Below, piece by piece: positions 24,456 through 36,300 of a stretch of 64,000 nt of DNA. Each line of letters begins with the position of its first letter. Position 1 is the stretch's first letter. Below the pieces are notes generated by a model. The model saw only the letters and a program-made list of their open reading frames with translations, had not been told where the DNA came from and did not search any database. The stretch lies in assembly GCA_032871835.1 (NCBI GenBank), contig CM065296.1, positions 8,876,001 through 8,940,000 on the forward strand. Direction: 5' to 3'. The DNA comes from Dipteronia dyeriana. Its lineage: Eukaryota; Streptophyta; Magnoliopsida; Sapindales; Sapindaceae. The translations under genes and the position numbers were made by a program.

Positions 24456-25428
24456 TGTTGGAAATTTTATGACTAACTCTCAATTTGAGAGCAAAATTGA
24501 GTATGATCAATTCCATAAAATTGGAAGATTAAAGTGGATTCGAATTCTCCTCCGTGAGAACTTCGAAATGATATACTCAAATTCACAAAATGGTTAATGG
24601 GTGAATGAGAAATTGAGTCTCAAAGTGAACCCATTGTGTAGGGATTAAAATGAATCCCACATTGCTTAGGGAAATCATTTATATGTAGTTTATAAGTGAA
24701 TGTGTGATATGAGCTATAAACATGTGTGGAATAGAGGCTCTCTCTCGCACGCGCAAGGGGGGTGCAAATCATGGACCCCGAACCTTCGAATGCACGACTC
24801 GTGTGTGGGCGCGACCTGCGGACATGAATGCCACTCCGATTGGACCGTGAGAGTCCAGTTGACCTTTTGTCACTTCCCTAAGTCAACATTTTTTATTGTG
24901 ATGAATAAGGAAAGTTTTAATTGTTTGGATTCTAATTTCTTACTTGATCACTAAGAATACATAATCGGTTTTAATTAGAAGTAAATCTCTGTGGAGAATA
25001 TTATCTAATTAAATTATTTCCTTATTAAATCAAAAACGAATTTAGCAAAATTAATCCTCAAAACCCTAGTGCTTCGGTTTGGCTATTTAAAAGCCATAGT
25101 ATTCCGTTCATAGAGTGAACCTACCGAAATACACTTAATTTCGAGCAGCCGAATTCCTATTATTCTTCTCTGTTTTCTTAGTAATTTTAAACTCGGTTTG
25201 AGTTCGCTAGTAGTTGTTGGTGCTTACGCCTACCACTGTTGAACCGTTGTATCCTGGGAGAAAATCACCTAATACACATACGGTGTTGCCCGACAAAATT
25301 GTCTTAAAGACACGGTGTGAAACACGGACCTCGGTTCATACACTGTTTTCTAACGTGGTGTTTTCTTGTATTGTTACTTTCTGTTTCCAGATACCTACCA
25401 TATTTGTTTTTTGGAATTACGATTTACA
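24456..25428 (+). repeat. Copia 3' LTR
   Basis: Starts tgttgg straight after the gtgggggat polypurine tract and ends gatttaca. It is uninterrupted, so it gives the empty site for the hAT copy in the 5' LTR. Confidence 0.9.
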
Positions 25429-25429
25429 A

Positions 25430-25520
25430 TAAACACCAGCACACAGAAGCCAGCATAATAATATAATCTAAATGGCAAATTTACCTCTTTTGATCGGTCA
25501 AGGCAGATATTAAACTTAAC
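25430..25520. repeat. Host segment duplicated on both sides of the Copia element (right copy)
   Basis: The partner of 17830-17920. This copy continues rightward into an intact-looking exon, so it is probably the original and the left one the truncated extra copy. Confidence 0.8.
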
Positions 25521-25640
25521 TATTTCCCAGTATTCTCTAAGTTCTTGTCGCATCCTCATATACAACCGATGATCCCTCTTTTTGGGCTTGAAGACGTAAA
25601 ACCTTTCTCCTCGCAATGTCCAATCCCTCTATTTTTATTT
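25485..25640 (-). CDS. Possible internal exon of an unidentified minus-strand gene
   Basis: Minus-strand open frame ending in a good donor (agag then gtaaat, 25483-25484). It reads GERFYVFKPKKRDHRLYMRM and onward, a basic, charged segment I cannot assign to a family. A second frame is also open for about 30 codons, so the frame is not certain. Its 3' 36 bases are duplicated beyond the Copia element. The candidate next exon is at 17330-17499, which would make the Copia insertion part of a 7.9 kb intron. Confidence 0.35.
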
Positions 25641-26760
25641 TTATTTTTATTTTGTCAATATGAGATATTATGTATATAAGAAAGATTAAAAAGACAAAAA
25701 TTATTATAGTGCACTTTGCATAAAGCGTAGAGGATGAAACACTATATGCACTAACTCTCTTTCTCTAATTCTATGAGCACCCCCGTAACAGCCAATCGAC
25801 TTTTATCCACCTTAGATTATAATTCTTCTAATGACTCCCTTACTTGAAGAGATAAAGTTTTCATATCTAACAATATAGTTTATGTATTTTTTTTAAGTAG
25901 TAGAATCATGAGATCTATCTTCTACAAGTTTCTGTACCTGGTCCGTGCAAAATTTCAACTGTAAGAAAGCATAAGCTCCGTAACTCAAAAGTTGAATGTC
26001 CAATGACTTATATCCTGTGGCAAATAACAGACATACATGAACTTCGATTCTTACAGATTTCATGTGAAAGAAATTAAAAGATGTATTTTCTCGGTGAGTC
26101 TCCCTCTCCATTCTACATTTATCCATGTTTAGAGCATCCTATAACTGTCTTGCCGTCACAGTCTCACTCCCTCTAAAACAAGTTGAATAAGAACAATGGA
26201 AAAGCCACATGATCAACTTCTCAAAGAGTTCATACACGACTGCCACTATAATAATAACAAGTCCTAATCAACTATAAGCTCAACTCAACACCAGTGGATA
26301 TTTTCATGCAAATGTCTTGACAATAAAAAATGCAACTATTGAAAAAGAACAAATCTTAAGGATTGACATTGACATATTATTATACTAGAGTGCATGGCAT
26401 GCGCTACACATCTAATTTTCTAAGACTTTGCATAAGTCTTTAAATTATTTGTAGAACACTATAATCTAAAGAGAATTATTTTGTTATGTTGAAAGAATGT
26501 TGAGAATAAATGATTCACAATCAAAACCATTATTCAAATTTAAGATTAAATCACATATCAACAAAAAGATAGAATAATTGTGTTGAAGAATCTTCTGAAC
26601 AAATGATTCACAATCAAAATCATTATTGAAATTTAAGACTAAATTGATGAAATGTTGGACCTTAAAATTAGCAAAACCTTAAATTTTATGATCCAAATTA
26701 AAAATTGAATAGAAATCAACACAAATCAAATGATCACTAAGAACATGAATACATATTAAG
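25641..26760. other. Intron or intergenic DNA, no assigned gene
   Basis: A minus-strand frame at 25893-26060 has an acceptor-like ttgccacag but no recognised protein. A diverged direct repeat sharing aaatgattcacaatcaaaa lies near 26508 and 26600. Confidence 0.4.
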
Positions 26761-26769
26761 GCATTGTAT

Positions 26770-26912
26770 CTCTTTTTTGCTGTTGGTGGTAGGTTGCTTT
26801 TGCTTTGGGTTGTTTGGGGATCTTTATGTTGCTTCTGATGGTGTTCTCTGGGGTGTTAGTCCCTTGTATCCCTCTTTTTGTGCAATAAAAGGGCAGTTTT
26901 CAAAAAAAAAAA
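26770..26912 (+). mobile_element. Possible LINE or SINE 3' end with poly(A)
   Basis: A GT/T-rich segment (ttgctgttggtgg...gttctctggggtg...tgcaataaaagggcag) ends in a short A run at 26901-26910, unlike the flanking AT-rich DNA. An aataaa signal precedes the A run. No target duplication was found. Low certainty. Confidence 0.3.
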
Positions 26913-26914
26913 TC

Positions 26915-27510
26915 ACATACTTTATTTACATGCCCTCTAAAAGGTGACTATTTTCTCACGTTCAAATATCAAACAACAAAAAAATCAAGCTTCATCGTCA
27001 AATCCTAAAAACAAAACTGAACCGCACAAAAAAATACAAAATATTACCTCCAGCAATCTTTTACATTTTAGCAGCTATCACTACTAATAACATCAATATA
27101 CAAAATCAAAGCATCCCAGCACACATGAAACTATATATATATAAAAAAACACACTAACTTTATGCACAAACCCTCTAAAAGAGACAGATTTTGCACCTCC
27201 AAATATCAAACAACAAAATTACAAGCTTCATTATCAAATCCTAACTCAAAATCAAACCACACAAGAAATGTAAATAACTTATACCTCTCCAGTAAGCTTT
27301 TACATTTGAAGCGGCTATCATTACAAATAACAACAATATGCAAAATTAAATCATCCCATTACAAATGAAACAATAAAAAACTTAATTCATTAGCAGAACC
27401 TCTCAATGATGACAAATTTTGCACCTTTAACAGCTCCATTATCATATCTGAAACATGAAACTGAACCATAAATGAAGAACTTTACCTCCGTCCTATTGTT
27501 ATAAAAGCTT
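26915..27510. repeat. 240-bp tandem repeat, 2 full and 1 partial unit
   Basis: The units begin ccctctaaaag near 26932 and 27171, with a diverged third near 27400. They share caaatatcaaacaacaaaa, caagcttca...tcaaatccta and the ttttacattt...gc(a/g)gctatca(c/t)tac block. Confidence 0.75.
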
Positions 27511-27726
27511 AATGAAATTTTAAAATAAAAACCATTAGCCAACTGACCACCCTACTCTCTCACATTCCCCGCTAGGAAAAGGTTTAATGCTACATAAAAA
27601 TTCCCTATTCCTCAACCAATTGTTTTCTCCATTGAATCTATCCTTTAAGATCACTTTTCAGACCAAGAGCACCAAACTCCAAATCTACTGCACTAGTATC
27701 TTGGTGTACTCGAGATATTGCCTCAA

Positions 27727-27890
27727 ACAGGGCACAACTACACACCCACCCACCTAAACAACCAACAAGGTGTACATAAATTGGAAACTTCCAAACAAGG
27801 CACATCTACATACCCACCCACCCAAACAACCAACAAGCTGTACATGAATTAGAAACTGGCAAAAATGGTACAGCTACACACCCACCCGCC
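27727..27890. repeat. 70-bp tandem repeat, 3 units
   Basis: The unit core (c/t)acacacccacccacc(t/c)aaacaacc followed by tgtacat(a/g)aatt recurs near 27742, 27808 and 27872. Confidence 0.75.
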
Positions 27891-29560
27891 CATTTCATAT
27901 AAAACTGCGTGAAAAAATCTTAATAACATCTTTCAGCCAAAAGTCTTTTGCCCTCCTTGACAAAGAAAACATAATACTCTTAAACAAGCTTTAGCTCAAC
28001 TCTACTTAATTACTGGAACCCTAATATATTTTATGAGATTTTAATGTTTCTAAAAATATTTAACACTATTAATCATAATCAAACTAAACATCCAACTCAA
28101 TTCTAATACATAACGAAGTCTGAGTACCTCTATAATAAATTATAACTATATATTTCCTAAATGATACAGCTACACATACAAAAAGTAGAGGATATGTAAG
28201 AGATATCAAATACTCACCATCAAGCATCAGTGATGGATAAACAGAACAAGGGGTTGGTGCCATTCTTTATAACAAAAGATAATTAATAAGGACACTAACT
28301 AAATGAGTGCATCAACCAAAAAGTAATAAAATTAATATACAATTCTAATTAATTTCATTTTTCAAACAATTATTCATCCAATCAAACCAGTCAGTGAACA
28401 AACATCAAGCTGCATTTAATTCCACCTGTCATTAAATTTCTGAATTTGATCAAAAAATATAGTTTAACTGCAGCATGTCAACGTTAGTGGGTTTTACATA
28501 GCAACATAGTGGAATTGTTTTCATATTAATAATCATAATGAATCCATTCAATCATTGAACATAATTTTTATATACTTCTTCTATATTTATGCAATTGTCA
28601 CTATCATAAAACTTAAACGAGTACCCAAAAAAAATATACTTCAATTCCCATATAACAATCAAACTTATCAAATGGTGATTCAATAGGAGGTTACTAAGGC
28701 TAACGATACGATCTATATAACAAAATCAAATCTACACTACTCATTCATGGTATGGATCTAATCAGGCAAGAGAAGTTGTCCAAGGCGATAAGGTAAACAA
28801 TTAAAAGTCCAATTGAATGCAAAATTTTATTGTCAATAGTCAAATATAAGGTATTAAATTAGCTGTCCGGATTCTTCTTTAATGTTGGCGTTTCAATTGA
28901 TTATCTAAATTTCATGGCAGATTCTACTGTACTAAGACAAATGCTTTTCGTATTGCCACTTGAATCTCATTTATACCATTAACTAGACACAAAAGTAGAG
29001 TATACAATAATATAATATCGATCTAGTTAACCAGCCTTTAATTACACAAATCAATAACATAGATAATACAATAAGCAAAACCAATAATAGAAAAGAAACT
29101 CAATTTGATAAGTTTCTAAAATTGAAATTTCTGGAAACATTAAAAGGTCAAATTTTTAAACAATAAGTGAAATATAAAAGACCAAAACATGAATTATATA
29201 AAACAAAACTTGAACCGTGAAATATTTGACCAAATGACATGAAAAATTCTAACACCGTTTGAGTGACGAATCTGGAGAGATCAACATCAAAATCTTCCAC
29301 AACTCATTTATTCGAGTCAGATTTGTTGAGTAAGGACTTGTGGCCTTGTTTTCTGGAAATCTCTTAGGCGGTGAGCCTTTTTTTCCTGAATTTTAGGAAT
29401 TCAAAGCAAAAGAGACAAAGCTTTTTTGTTTCAAATTTGAAAACACAAAGTAAAAGAAAAAAAATTATACGTAAACCTAATCTTCAAACTGAACAACAAT
29501 AACCCTAATTGCTATTTCATTATCGATTTGTTTTTGTTGAAAAATTATACGAAAACCTAA
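27891..29560. other. AT-rich intron-like or intergenic DNA
   Basis: No coding region, RNA gene or transposon terminus recognised. Confidence 0.4.
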
Positions 29561-29582
29561 TCTTCATACAACAGTAACTCAC

Positions 29583-29850
29583 CTTCCAGTTGAAGTACCA
29601 AATCAATGATTGAGATGTTATAGTCGAAGATACACCATCTGCAGAGAAGAATGAGCAGACGACAGAGCTGTCGATGGAGAGAGACCGTCGAGATGGAGAA
29701 GAGACCGATGGAGAGACACCGTGGAAATGGATACGAAGCCGTCGGAGAGACACCAACAGAGATGGAGAGACCGAAATCGTGGAGGGAGACCAAGAGAGAT
29801 GGAGAGCCAGATATCGGTTTAGAAAAAAAAGTGGAGCAACAGAGATCAGA
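29583..29850 (-). other. Possible 5' exon or UTR of a minus-strand gene
   Basis: On the minus strand a CT-rich segment with repeated ctctccatc...tctct motifs leads into ctggaag followed by gtgagt, a consensus donor at 29581-29582. The purine/pyrimidine strand bias suits a plant 5' UTR. An open frame exists but has low-complexity composition. It may be the first exon of the gene suggested at 25485-25640. Confidence 0.3.
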
Positions 29851-30379
29851 ATGAGAGGAGGGAGACTGAAAAACTATTATATATATTTGGATAGAACCGG
29901 TTTAATTGGAATCAAGTAAAAAAATTATGTGTTATTATTATTTTTCCCTTAAAACTTGTTAAATGTTATATTGTACGGTACAACATATCACCCGTAGCAA
30001 GACCCGAATTGTATATGTATATGGAAGGCTAGGATGTCCATATACAGTAATAACAATATGATCCTTGGATTATTATTATTATTATTTTCTATTTATGATT
30101 GTAAATTGAAATCGTGATTTTTCTAGTGCTATCATTAGTGCAGATGCATTAATTGTTATATGTAACACACAAATAATGACACATCACCTCTTAAGAGAGT
30201 TGATAGTACATATTTCCATATAAACAATGAGAGTTTCAAATCATAACATATGTATTTTAGTTATGTCGAAACTTAACAAAATCATCTCTAAAGCATAAAT
30301 TTTGAAAATATTTACGATATCAAAACTTGAAGTTGAGAGCTCTTCTGATGTCTTCATCCACCGTACTATATTGATTCAA

Positions 30380-31927
30380 GGGTTAATTCCATTTTAATCC
30401 CTATAGCTTGACCTAATACACAAACTAATTCCCCGATTTTGAGGATTATCTTGATAGGTCCCTCTAGTTATTAAAATCTATATTTTGATCTCTGGGTTCA
30501 ATTCTGTTAGGGTTCCGTCAGATCATTAAGGGTATAATGGTCAAAACAGGGTTAAAATTAATAATTTCAATTAAAAACATTTAAAAAATAATAATTTCAA
30601 AAAATAATATTAAAAAGTAAACCCATTACGGTATTACCATAAAAAGTAATTATTATTTAATGTTAATTAAAAACAAACATTAACTATGTCTCACTTACCA
30701 AACCCCATTGCCAATCGATCTTATTTTCATTTCTCTAAAAAAAAATCATATTTTCTTCATCATCATCTTTTTCAACACACAAACCAAACCCTAGCCGCCG
30801 CCACCACCACCACTCTAACACCAAACCCATCGAAATCACACCAAAGCCAGCCCCACAAGTGTCGATCTCCTCCTTCCCGCTGCTCGATCTCTTCTCATCG
30901 CAGATCCCTTCTCTTTCTTCCTATCTCTCTTTTCCTTTTGTTTTTTTCCTTTGATAGAGGAGTGGTCGTTGCCGTCACAAGGTGAAGGGATGGGGTTTCA
31001 TGGCAGCGGCGACAGGTGTGGTTGTGGTAGATGGGTTTGGTTGGATTGAGCCAGTGATGGTGTGATTGATTGGTTTTTGGTTTTGGACTTAAGGGTTGGA
31101 GTTTGGTGACTAGCATGAACGGTGGTGGGTTTTGGTTTGGGAAATGCATGTGTTTGGGTTCTGGTATTGAAATCCATTTCTATTAATTGATTTTCAGTTT
31201 CCGGTTGATAGAATTTTTTGAAAAAAAAATGATTTTCAGTTTCTTGTTTTGATTCTGGTGAATGGATTAAAAATCAATGGTTTCAGGTTCTTGGTTTTGA
31301 TTTTGGTGATTACAAATGGTAAAAAATAAAAACTGATTTTCATCGTCTTCTTATGGTTATGATCGTGGTGTTAAAGAGGATCTGGGTTTTGGTTGGTGGT
31401 AATGGTGGTGGTGTTTTGATGGTGGTCTGGTGGTGGTGAAGAAAGAGAGATTTATGGGTTTGAAATAGGTGTTTGATGATGATAGTTTGAAGAAAGTTGG
31501 ATTTATGGGTTTGGGTTTGGGTTTGAAGAAAGGGGAATTTTTGGGTTCGATCTGGTTTCAGTTGGTGGTGTTTGTGGTGGTGGGTCAACGGTAGTCTGGT
31601 GGTGGTGTTTTGATGGTTCTGGTTTTAGGTGTTGGTATAGTGTTATGGGTTTGGTTTTGGTTCTGGGTTCTGGGTTTGGTTCTGATGTTCTGAATTTTGA
31701 TGATTATGATGATGTTGAATCTAATTTATTTATTTAAAATGTAAATATAAAGATGAAATTCTTTAAAATAAAATCAGGGGCAGCAGGGTCATTTGGCCCT
31801 CTGACCCTGGTAGATTCCACATTTTCAACGGAAAATCTAACAGAAGGACTAAGCGAGGTAATACTGAAAATCGGAAGACCAGATTATGTATCAGGTCAAA
31901 CTAGAGGGACTAAAAAGGATTTCACCC
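30380..31927. mobile_element. Non-autonomous Mutator-like element (Pack-MULE candidate)
   Basis: Long inverted ends: the left starts gggttaattcc, the complement of the right gggtgaaatcc. The two stay similar for about 80 bp, sharing tagtccctctagtttgacct-type sequence. A perfect 9-bp duplication ttgattcaa flanks it (30371-30379 and 31928-31936), the Mutator signature. There is no transposase. The centre (30690-31700) is richer in GC and strongly strand-biased: C-rich before 30960, then G/T-rich. That is unlike the AT-rich ends and suggests captured gene sequence. Open frames at 30686-30985 (+) and 30895-31149 (-) are low-complexity, and I do not claim a protein. Confidence 0.88.
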
Positions 31928-32109
31928 TTGATTCAATTTGTGCTGGTTACTGTGGGCGATAGTGGTAAAATAACCTTATTATAATAAATATTGAGAATAA
32001 CTCCACCTACTTTATTCGATTTGCCTTTGAAAAAAAAACAATTGACGTTATCTACTTAACCGTAGACATTTTCTCGTCGTTGACCCCCAAAATCTGAATA
32101 ACAAGCACG

Positions 32110-32280
32110 TAGGATAAAAAACAAAAGGATAAGGGCGCCTTCGGTAATGTTTCTGAGACGTGTTTTTTGTTTTTTGAGTTGTAAAATCAGTGAAAACTTG
32201 TTCGGTAGAGCATTTTCAAAAAAAAAAATTAGAAAACTCTACGAACAGTTTTCATTTCAATGAACAAAAAAGTGAAAATA
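32110..32280. mobile_element. MITE-end fragment beside the split Harbinger-like MITE
   Basis: ggcgccttcggtaatgttt begins a stretch of gttttt/aaaac-rich sequence resembling MITE arms. It ends where the split MITE starts. No matching second end was found. Confidence 0.35.
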
Positions 32281-32737
32281 CTAGAGCCCGTCCTGTAAAC
32301 GTTTTTCAGTTGCTGTTTTTCAAAAATAAAAATGAAAATGAAAACAATATTTTTGGTTTCATTTTCGAATTTTGAAAACGCGTCTGGTAGAAAATACTGA
32401 AAACTGTATTTTAAAAATAAAAACGGAAAAAACGCGTCTGGTAGGTTAACCGAAAACTATCAAAAATTGAAATATCAAATTTAGTATTTTGTTTAATATT
32501 ATTACAACTATATACAAATTGATTAAATAATTAACCAATATAATTTTTGTATTGTAAATTTTAAATTAAATAAAAGTAACACATAAAAAATTAATTCAAA
32601 AAAACATATCAAAAAAAAAAGAATTAATCAAAACTAAACTCTTAAATTATAAATAAATAATTATAATATATATATATATATATTATTATATAATAAAAAT
32701 ATAATATATACATATTATAATAATATGTATAAACCGG

Positions 32738-33330
32738 GTTTTCCCCACTGGCGGCCATCCTTCGGCCTAACAGGGTACTGTTCCGGTCAGACTCAGACAG
32801 AGATGGATGGAGATCAGCAGGCTAGCCTAGTCAGTACGTGGCTTTGTTAAACCTAAGTTCATCCTAGCCAGCAAACATATTGGTTCCGGATGTGTCCAGG
32901 GTGTCCAGCCGATATACCAAACTAGTATACAGGATCTGTTCTGTTGTGCAGGATCCTCATAAGAGGCAAGCACAGAGCATACTGGGACCTTGGAGAACCA
33001 TAGTTTCAGACATAGAGCCAGTCGAAGATTGGGAGAGAGAGAAACTGTTTAGCTAGACATCGAGATGAAAACCATAATCCTCTTTTTATTTCTTTTTGTT
33101 CTGATTTACAAAGAGGCAGCTCTTTCCTTTATAAAGGAAGAGAAGCAGATCCTGCTGATCAAGCTCATGAGCTAGAGATCAGGATCAGACGGTGATATCT
33201 TACAATGATAAGGATCAGACTGCACTATTTTACAAAGATAAAGGCAGTCGATAAGAGCAAACAGCTGGAAAGCATAAAACAAAACAACAAAGCGGCCGAC
33301 AAAAGCAGAGAGCAGGTCGGGCTGGGCCAA
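32738..33330 (-). promoter_or_regulatory. Pararetrovirus intergenic region (segment A)
   Basis: Aligns with the plus copy 38080-38640. The minus strand carries a tataaagg box near 33136-33143 in the sequence equivalent to the TATA region of segment P. It ends at a tggggaaaac motif, before the primer-binding site, which is missing. Confidence 0.7.
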
Positions 33331-33332
33331 AG

Positions 33333-36300
33333 CTAAGGACTGCTGAGATTGCAGGTGGAGTGATACTCATCGTCTGAATTGTGGGCTCCACAGATTGAAC
33401 AAGGCCATGTGTCTGTGGGGTCTTGGGAATCTTGGAGGAACGCCTGTGGGAAAGGATGGAGGCTTCTGGTGGGGTCTCTAGGGACGTCGGGTAGTATGAA
33501 GATGACGTCTGTATAGTCATTGTTGACGTCACAGAGGAAATTGAGAAGAGGGACCTGTATGTTGGTACGGTACAGGCCTTCATAGTCATAGGAAGTATCC
33601 CACTCGTAACAGATATTGGTGGTCCACAGGAGTTGGGTAAGTGGGCTGATATTGTAGGGCCTGCTAAAGACCCAGATGCAGCAAACTTTTTCCGCCTGCT
33701 CAGGGTCCATCTTCCAAAGATGATATTGGCCCATTAACTGTGTGAGCTCGGCCTGCCACGCCTGTATGGGCTTGAACCACTGTAGGAAAGTGAGCAGGTT
33801 GGACGGGCTAGTGGCCTGGACAAAGCCATACAAGGCTTGTAGGGGGAAGACCATAGCGTGGTGGTATAAGACAGATAGACACCATAAAAACCATAGTACT
33901 TGGTCTGAATAATAGCAAAAGGGGGGGGGAACGAAGGGGTCAAGGAAAGGCCTTTTTATGTTGGAGACTGGGTGGTGGCAACCTTGGCTGTTAACCTGGG
34001 CTAGGTAAAAAGGAAGATGACTGCTTGCAAAGCTGGAAATTTGCTGAGGGGAAGGATTGTGGCCAGGAGGAAATTGAGCTGAGAATTCCGGGGGAAAACT
34101 AGGGGAAACAGGGACTTGAGGGGCTGTTGATGAAGAGGACTGGGGAGAGACCATGTAAATCAATGGGATTGGTCCAGCCTGAGAAAGGAGGTTGATGGGT
34201 TGAGGCCTTGAAAGCATGTCTGGGATAATATTATGATGTCCTTTCACATGTTTGACTGAGAAATCATATCTGGCGAACCAGTCTTTCAGCCTGAGAAGCT
34301 GGGGGTTTGGCGGAAGTTTGTTTCTGAATTCCAGGACCTTTGGGAAGGAGGAGTTGTCCATTTCGACTGTGAAGCAGGATGTTCTGAGGTGGAAATCGAA
34401 TTTAGAAATGCCATTCTTTACTGTAAGGATTTCCTTGTAAATGGTATGGTAGTGTTTCTGAGAATCCTTAAATTGACCACTGGCATGACCGCAGTATTGG
34501 CGGGAGGTTGGGGTTTCTTCAATGAGGATAGCACCCCAGAAGAGATCACTGGCATCTGTCTACAGAATGAGACGGCCGGATGAAGGGATGTGCAGAGGAG
34601 GGGGGTTCTGGGCAGCCCTTTTCAGCTGGGAGATTGCCTCAGTGTGTAGGATATTCCACTGAGGAGGCTTCTTCTTAAGGAGCTTGGCTAGGCATGTAGT
34701 GAAACGCCCTGCTTGTGGGATGAAGTCCCTGACATAATTGACAATTCCTAGAAATTGCTGAAGTTGTTTCAAAGTGAGATTGTTATCCGGGAAGTCAAGT
34801 AGCTGGCTGGCAAGGTGAGGTCCAGGTTTATAAGCACCATTCTTGATGCACATGCCAAGAAATTCGACTTCTGAAACTCCTATTGAGTTTTTCTTGTCGG
34901 ACAACATGATGCCATGTTCTTGAAGGATCTGGTGGAACTTTTCCAGGAGTAGATTATGGGACTGATTGTCTTAAGAGAACCATAGGATATCGTCTATATA
35001 TAGTAGTGCTGAGCTGAGCAGAGGCTGAAAAATCCTGGTTACGGCCTTCTGAAACAGGGAAGGTGCTGTTTTAAGGCCAAACGGGAGAACGGTCCACTGG
35101 TAATGGGCATTGGGAAGACAGAAATCAGTTTTGGGCCTATCTTGTGGGTGGATACCGATCTGCCAAAAAGCTCCTTTTAAATCAAATTTGGAGAAAACTG
35201 TTGCGCCGGGTATGTGAGAAAACAAGGCATTGGGCCTAGGAACAGGGAACTTGCCGTCCTGTAGAAAGAGATTAAGGGGCTTGTAGTCAATGACAAGTCT
35301 TTTCTTTCCCCTGGTCTTTTCAGACATTTTTTCCACATAAAAGGCTTGGCAGGCCCACGGTGAGGATGTGGGCTCAATGAGGCCTTGGTCCAGGAGGGAC
35401 TGACATTCTTCTGTAGCCATGGCGAGGTCAGAAGGCGACATTCCTGTATGGGTTGCTTTGGTGGGATTGATGTCTTCATTCAGTTTGAAAGGAAGGTTTA
35501 TGAAGAAATTGGGATTCTTCCAGAGTGGGTGAGGATGGGTAAAGTCAGTATGACTGTTGGCGCAAAAACCTTGGAGCCTTTTTTGGATATTTTTGAAATT
35601 AGGGTTTATGGCGGAAAGCGGGAAAATTTTTGGAACGTCTACAAATGGTTTAAATTCTTTTTTAAACCTGATGCCATGAGGTAAGATCCTGATGGATTTT
35701 GCCTGGCTGTAAATGTCCCAGCCGATGAGGATGTCCTTGTCAGGTAGGGGGGTTCCGATAATGTGGGTCCAGAGAACAAAGGATGGAAAGAACTGCAATC
35801 CGATCTTTTGTTTTGAGATCAGATGGGTGCTGAAAAGTTGGCCATCTGCCGCAAGAAATTGGTTTTCTTCTTGCTTCCAGGCATCTGGTGGAAGGACATT
35901 AGGGTTCATCATGGAGGAGTGGGCTCCTGTATCAAAATAAGCGATCACCGGAACTGGTTTGGAATATTTTGATGGTAAGACCTGGATTTTTACTTGTGGA
36001 CCAGCGGTTTTTTCATTTGTGGCTTGGTAGGCTTCTGATGGGTAACCACTTTTGTCAGAAATGCTAGAGTCGTCTGAGTCCTCTGAGGGGCTAGTGATAT
36101 CTGAGTCGAACATCATAAATGATGTTAGTTTAGTAACATCATCTTGCTCTGAGAAATAGGACTCTACGTCTGCATCCGAGGGGATCTCTTCAGCAACCTG
36201 CCTGAGTTGTCTGATGAGTTTGACAGATTTTGCCCTTTTGTTCGGACATTGTTTTGCAAAATGGCCTACTTGGCCACAGGCGAAACATTTGGTTGATTTG

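Larger units (their letters stand above)
17927..25428 (+). mobile_element. Decayed Copia LTR retrotransposon with nested hAT
   Basis: The LTRs start tgttag at 17927 and tgttgg at 24456. They remain alignable to gatttaca at 19622 and 25428. Without the 707-bp hAT insertion plus duplication, the 5' LTR is about 989 bp against 973 bp for the 3' LTR. A tRNA-iMet-like primer site (tagtatcagag) lies near 19683, some 60 bp past the apparent LTR end, so the true LTR may be longer and the 3' copy truncated. The polypurine tract gtgggggat abuts the 3' LTR. The order integrase, RT, RNase H is Copia order. Gag and the 5' half of pol are largely deleted, and many stops show the element is dead. Confidence 0.88.

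Noticed and set aside
17927..25428. 5-bp target duplication of the Copia element
   Set aside because: Bases next to the LTR ends (aattt and ataaa) do not match; the flanks show the much longer duplication instead.
25893..26126. Minus-strand frame as an additional exon of the split gene
   Set aside because: An acceptor-like site is present but the translation is unrecognised and no matching donor or frame link to 25485-25640 could be shown.
30686..31149. Two frames inside the Mutator-like element as real genes
   Set aside because: Low-complexity His/Thr/Pro or Ser/Leu composition, opposite overlapping strands, no family match. Captured fragments remain possible but a protein is not supported.
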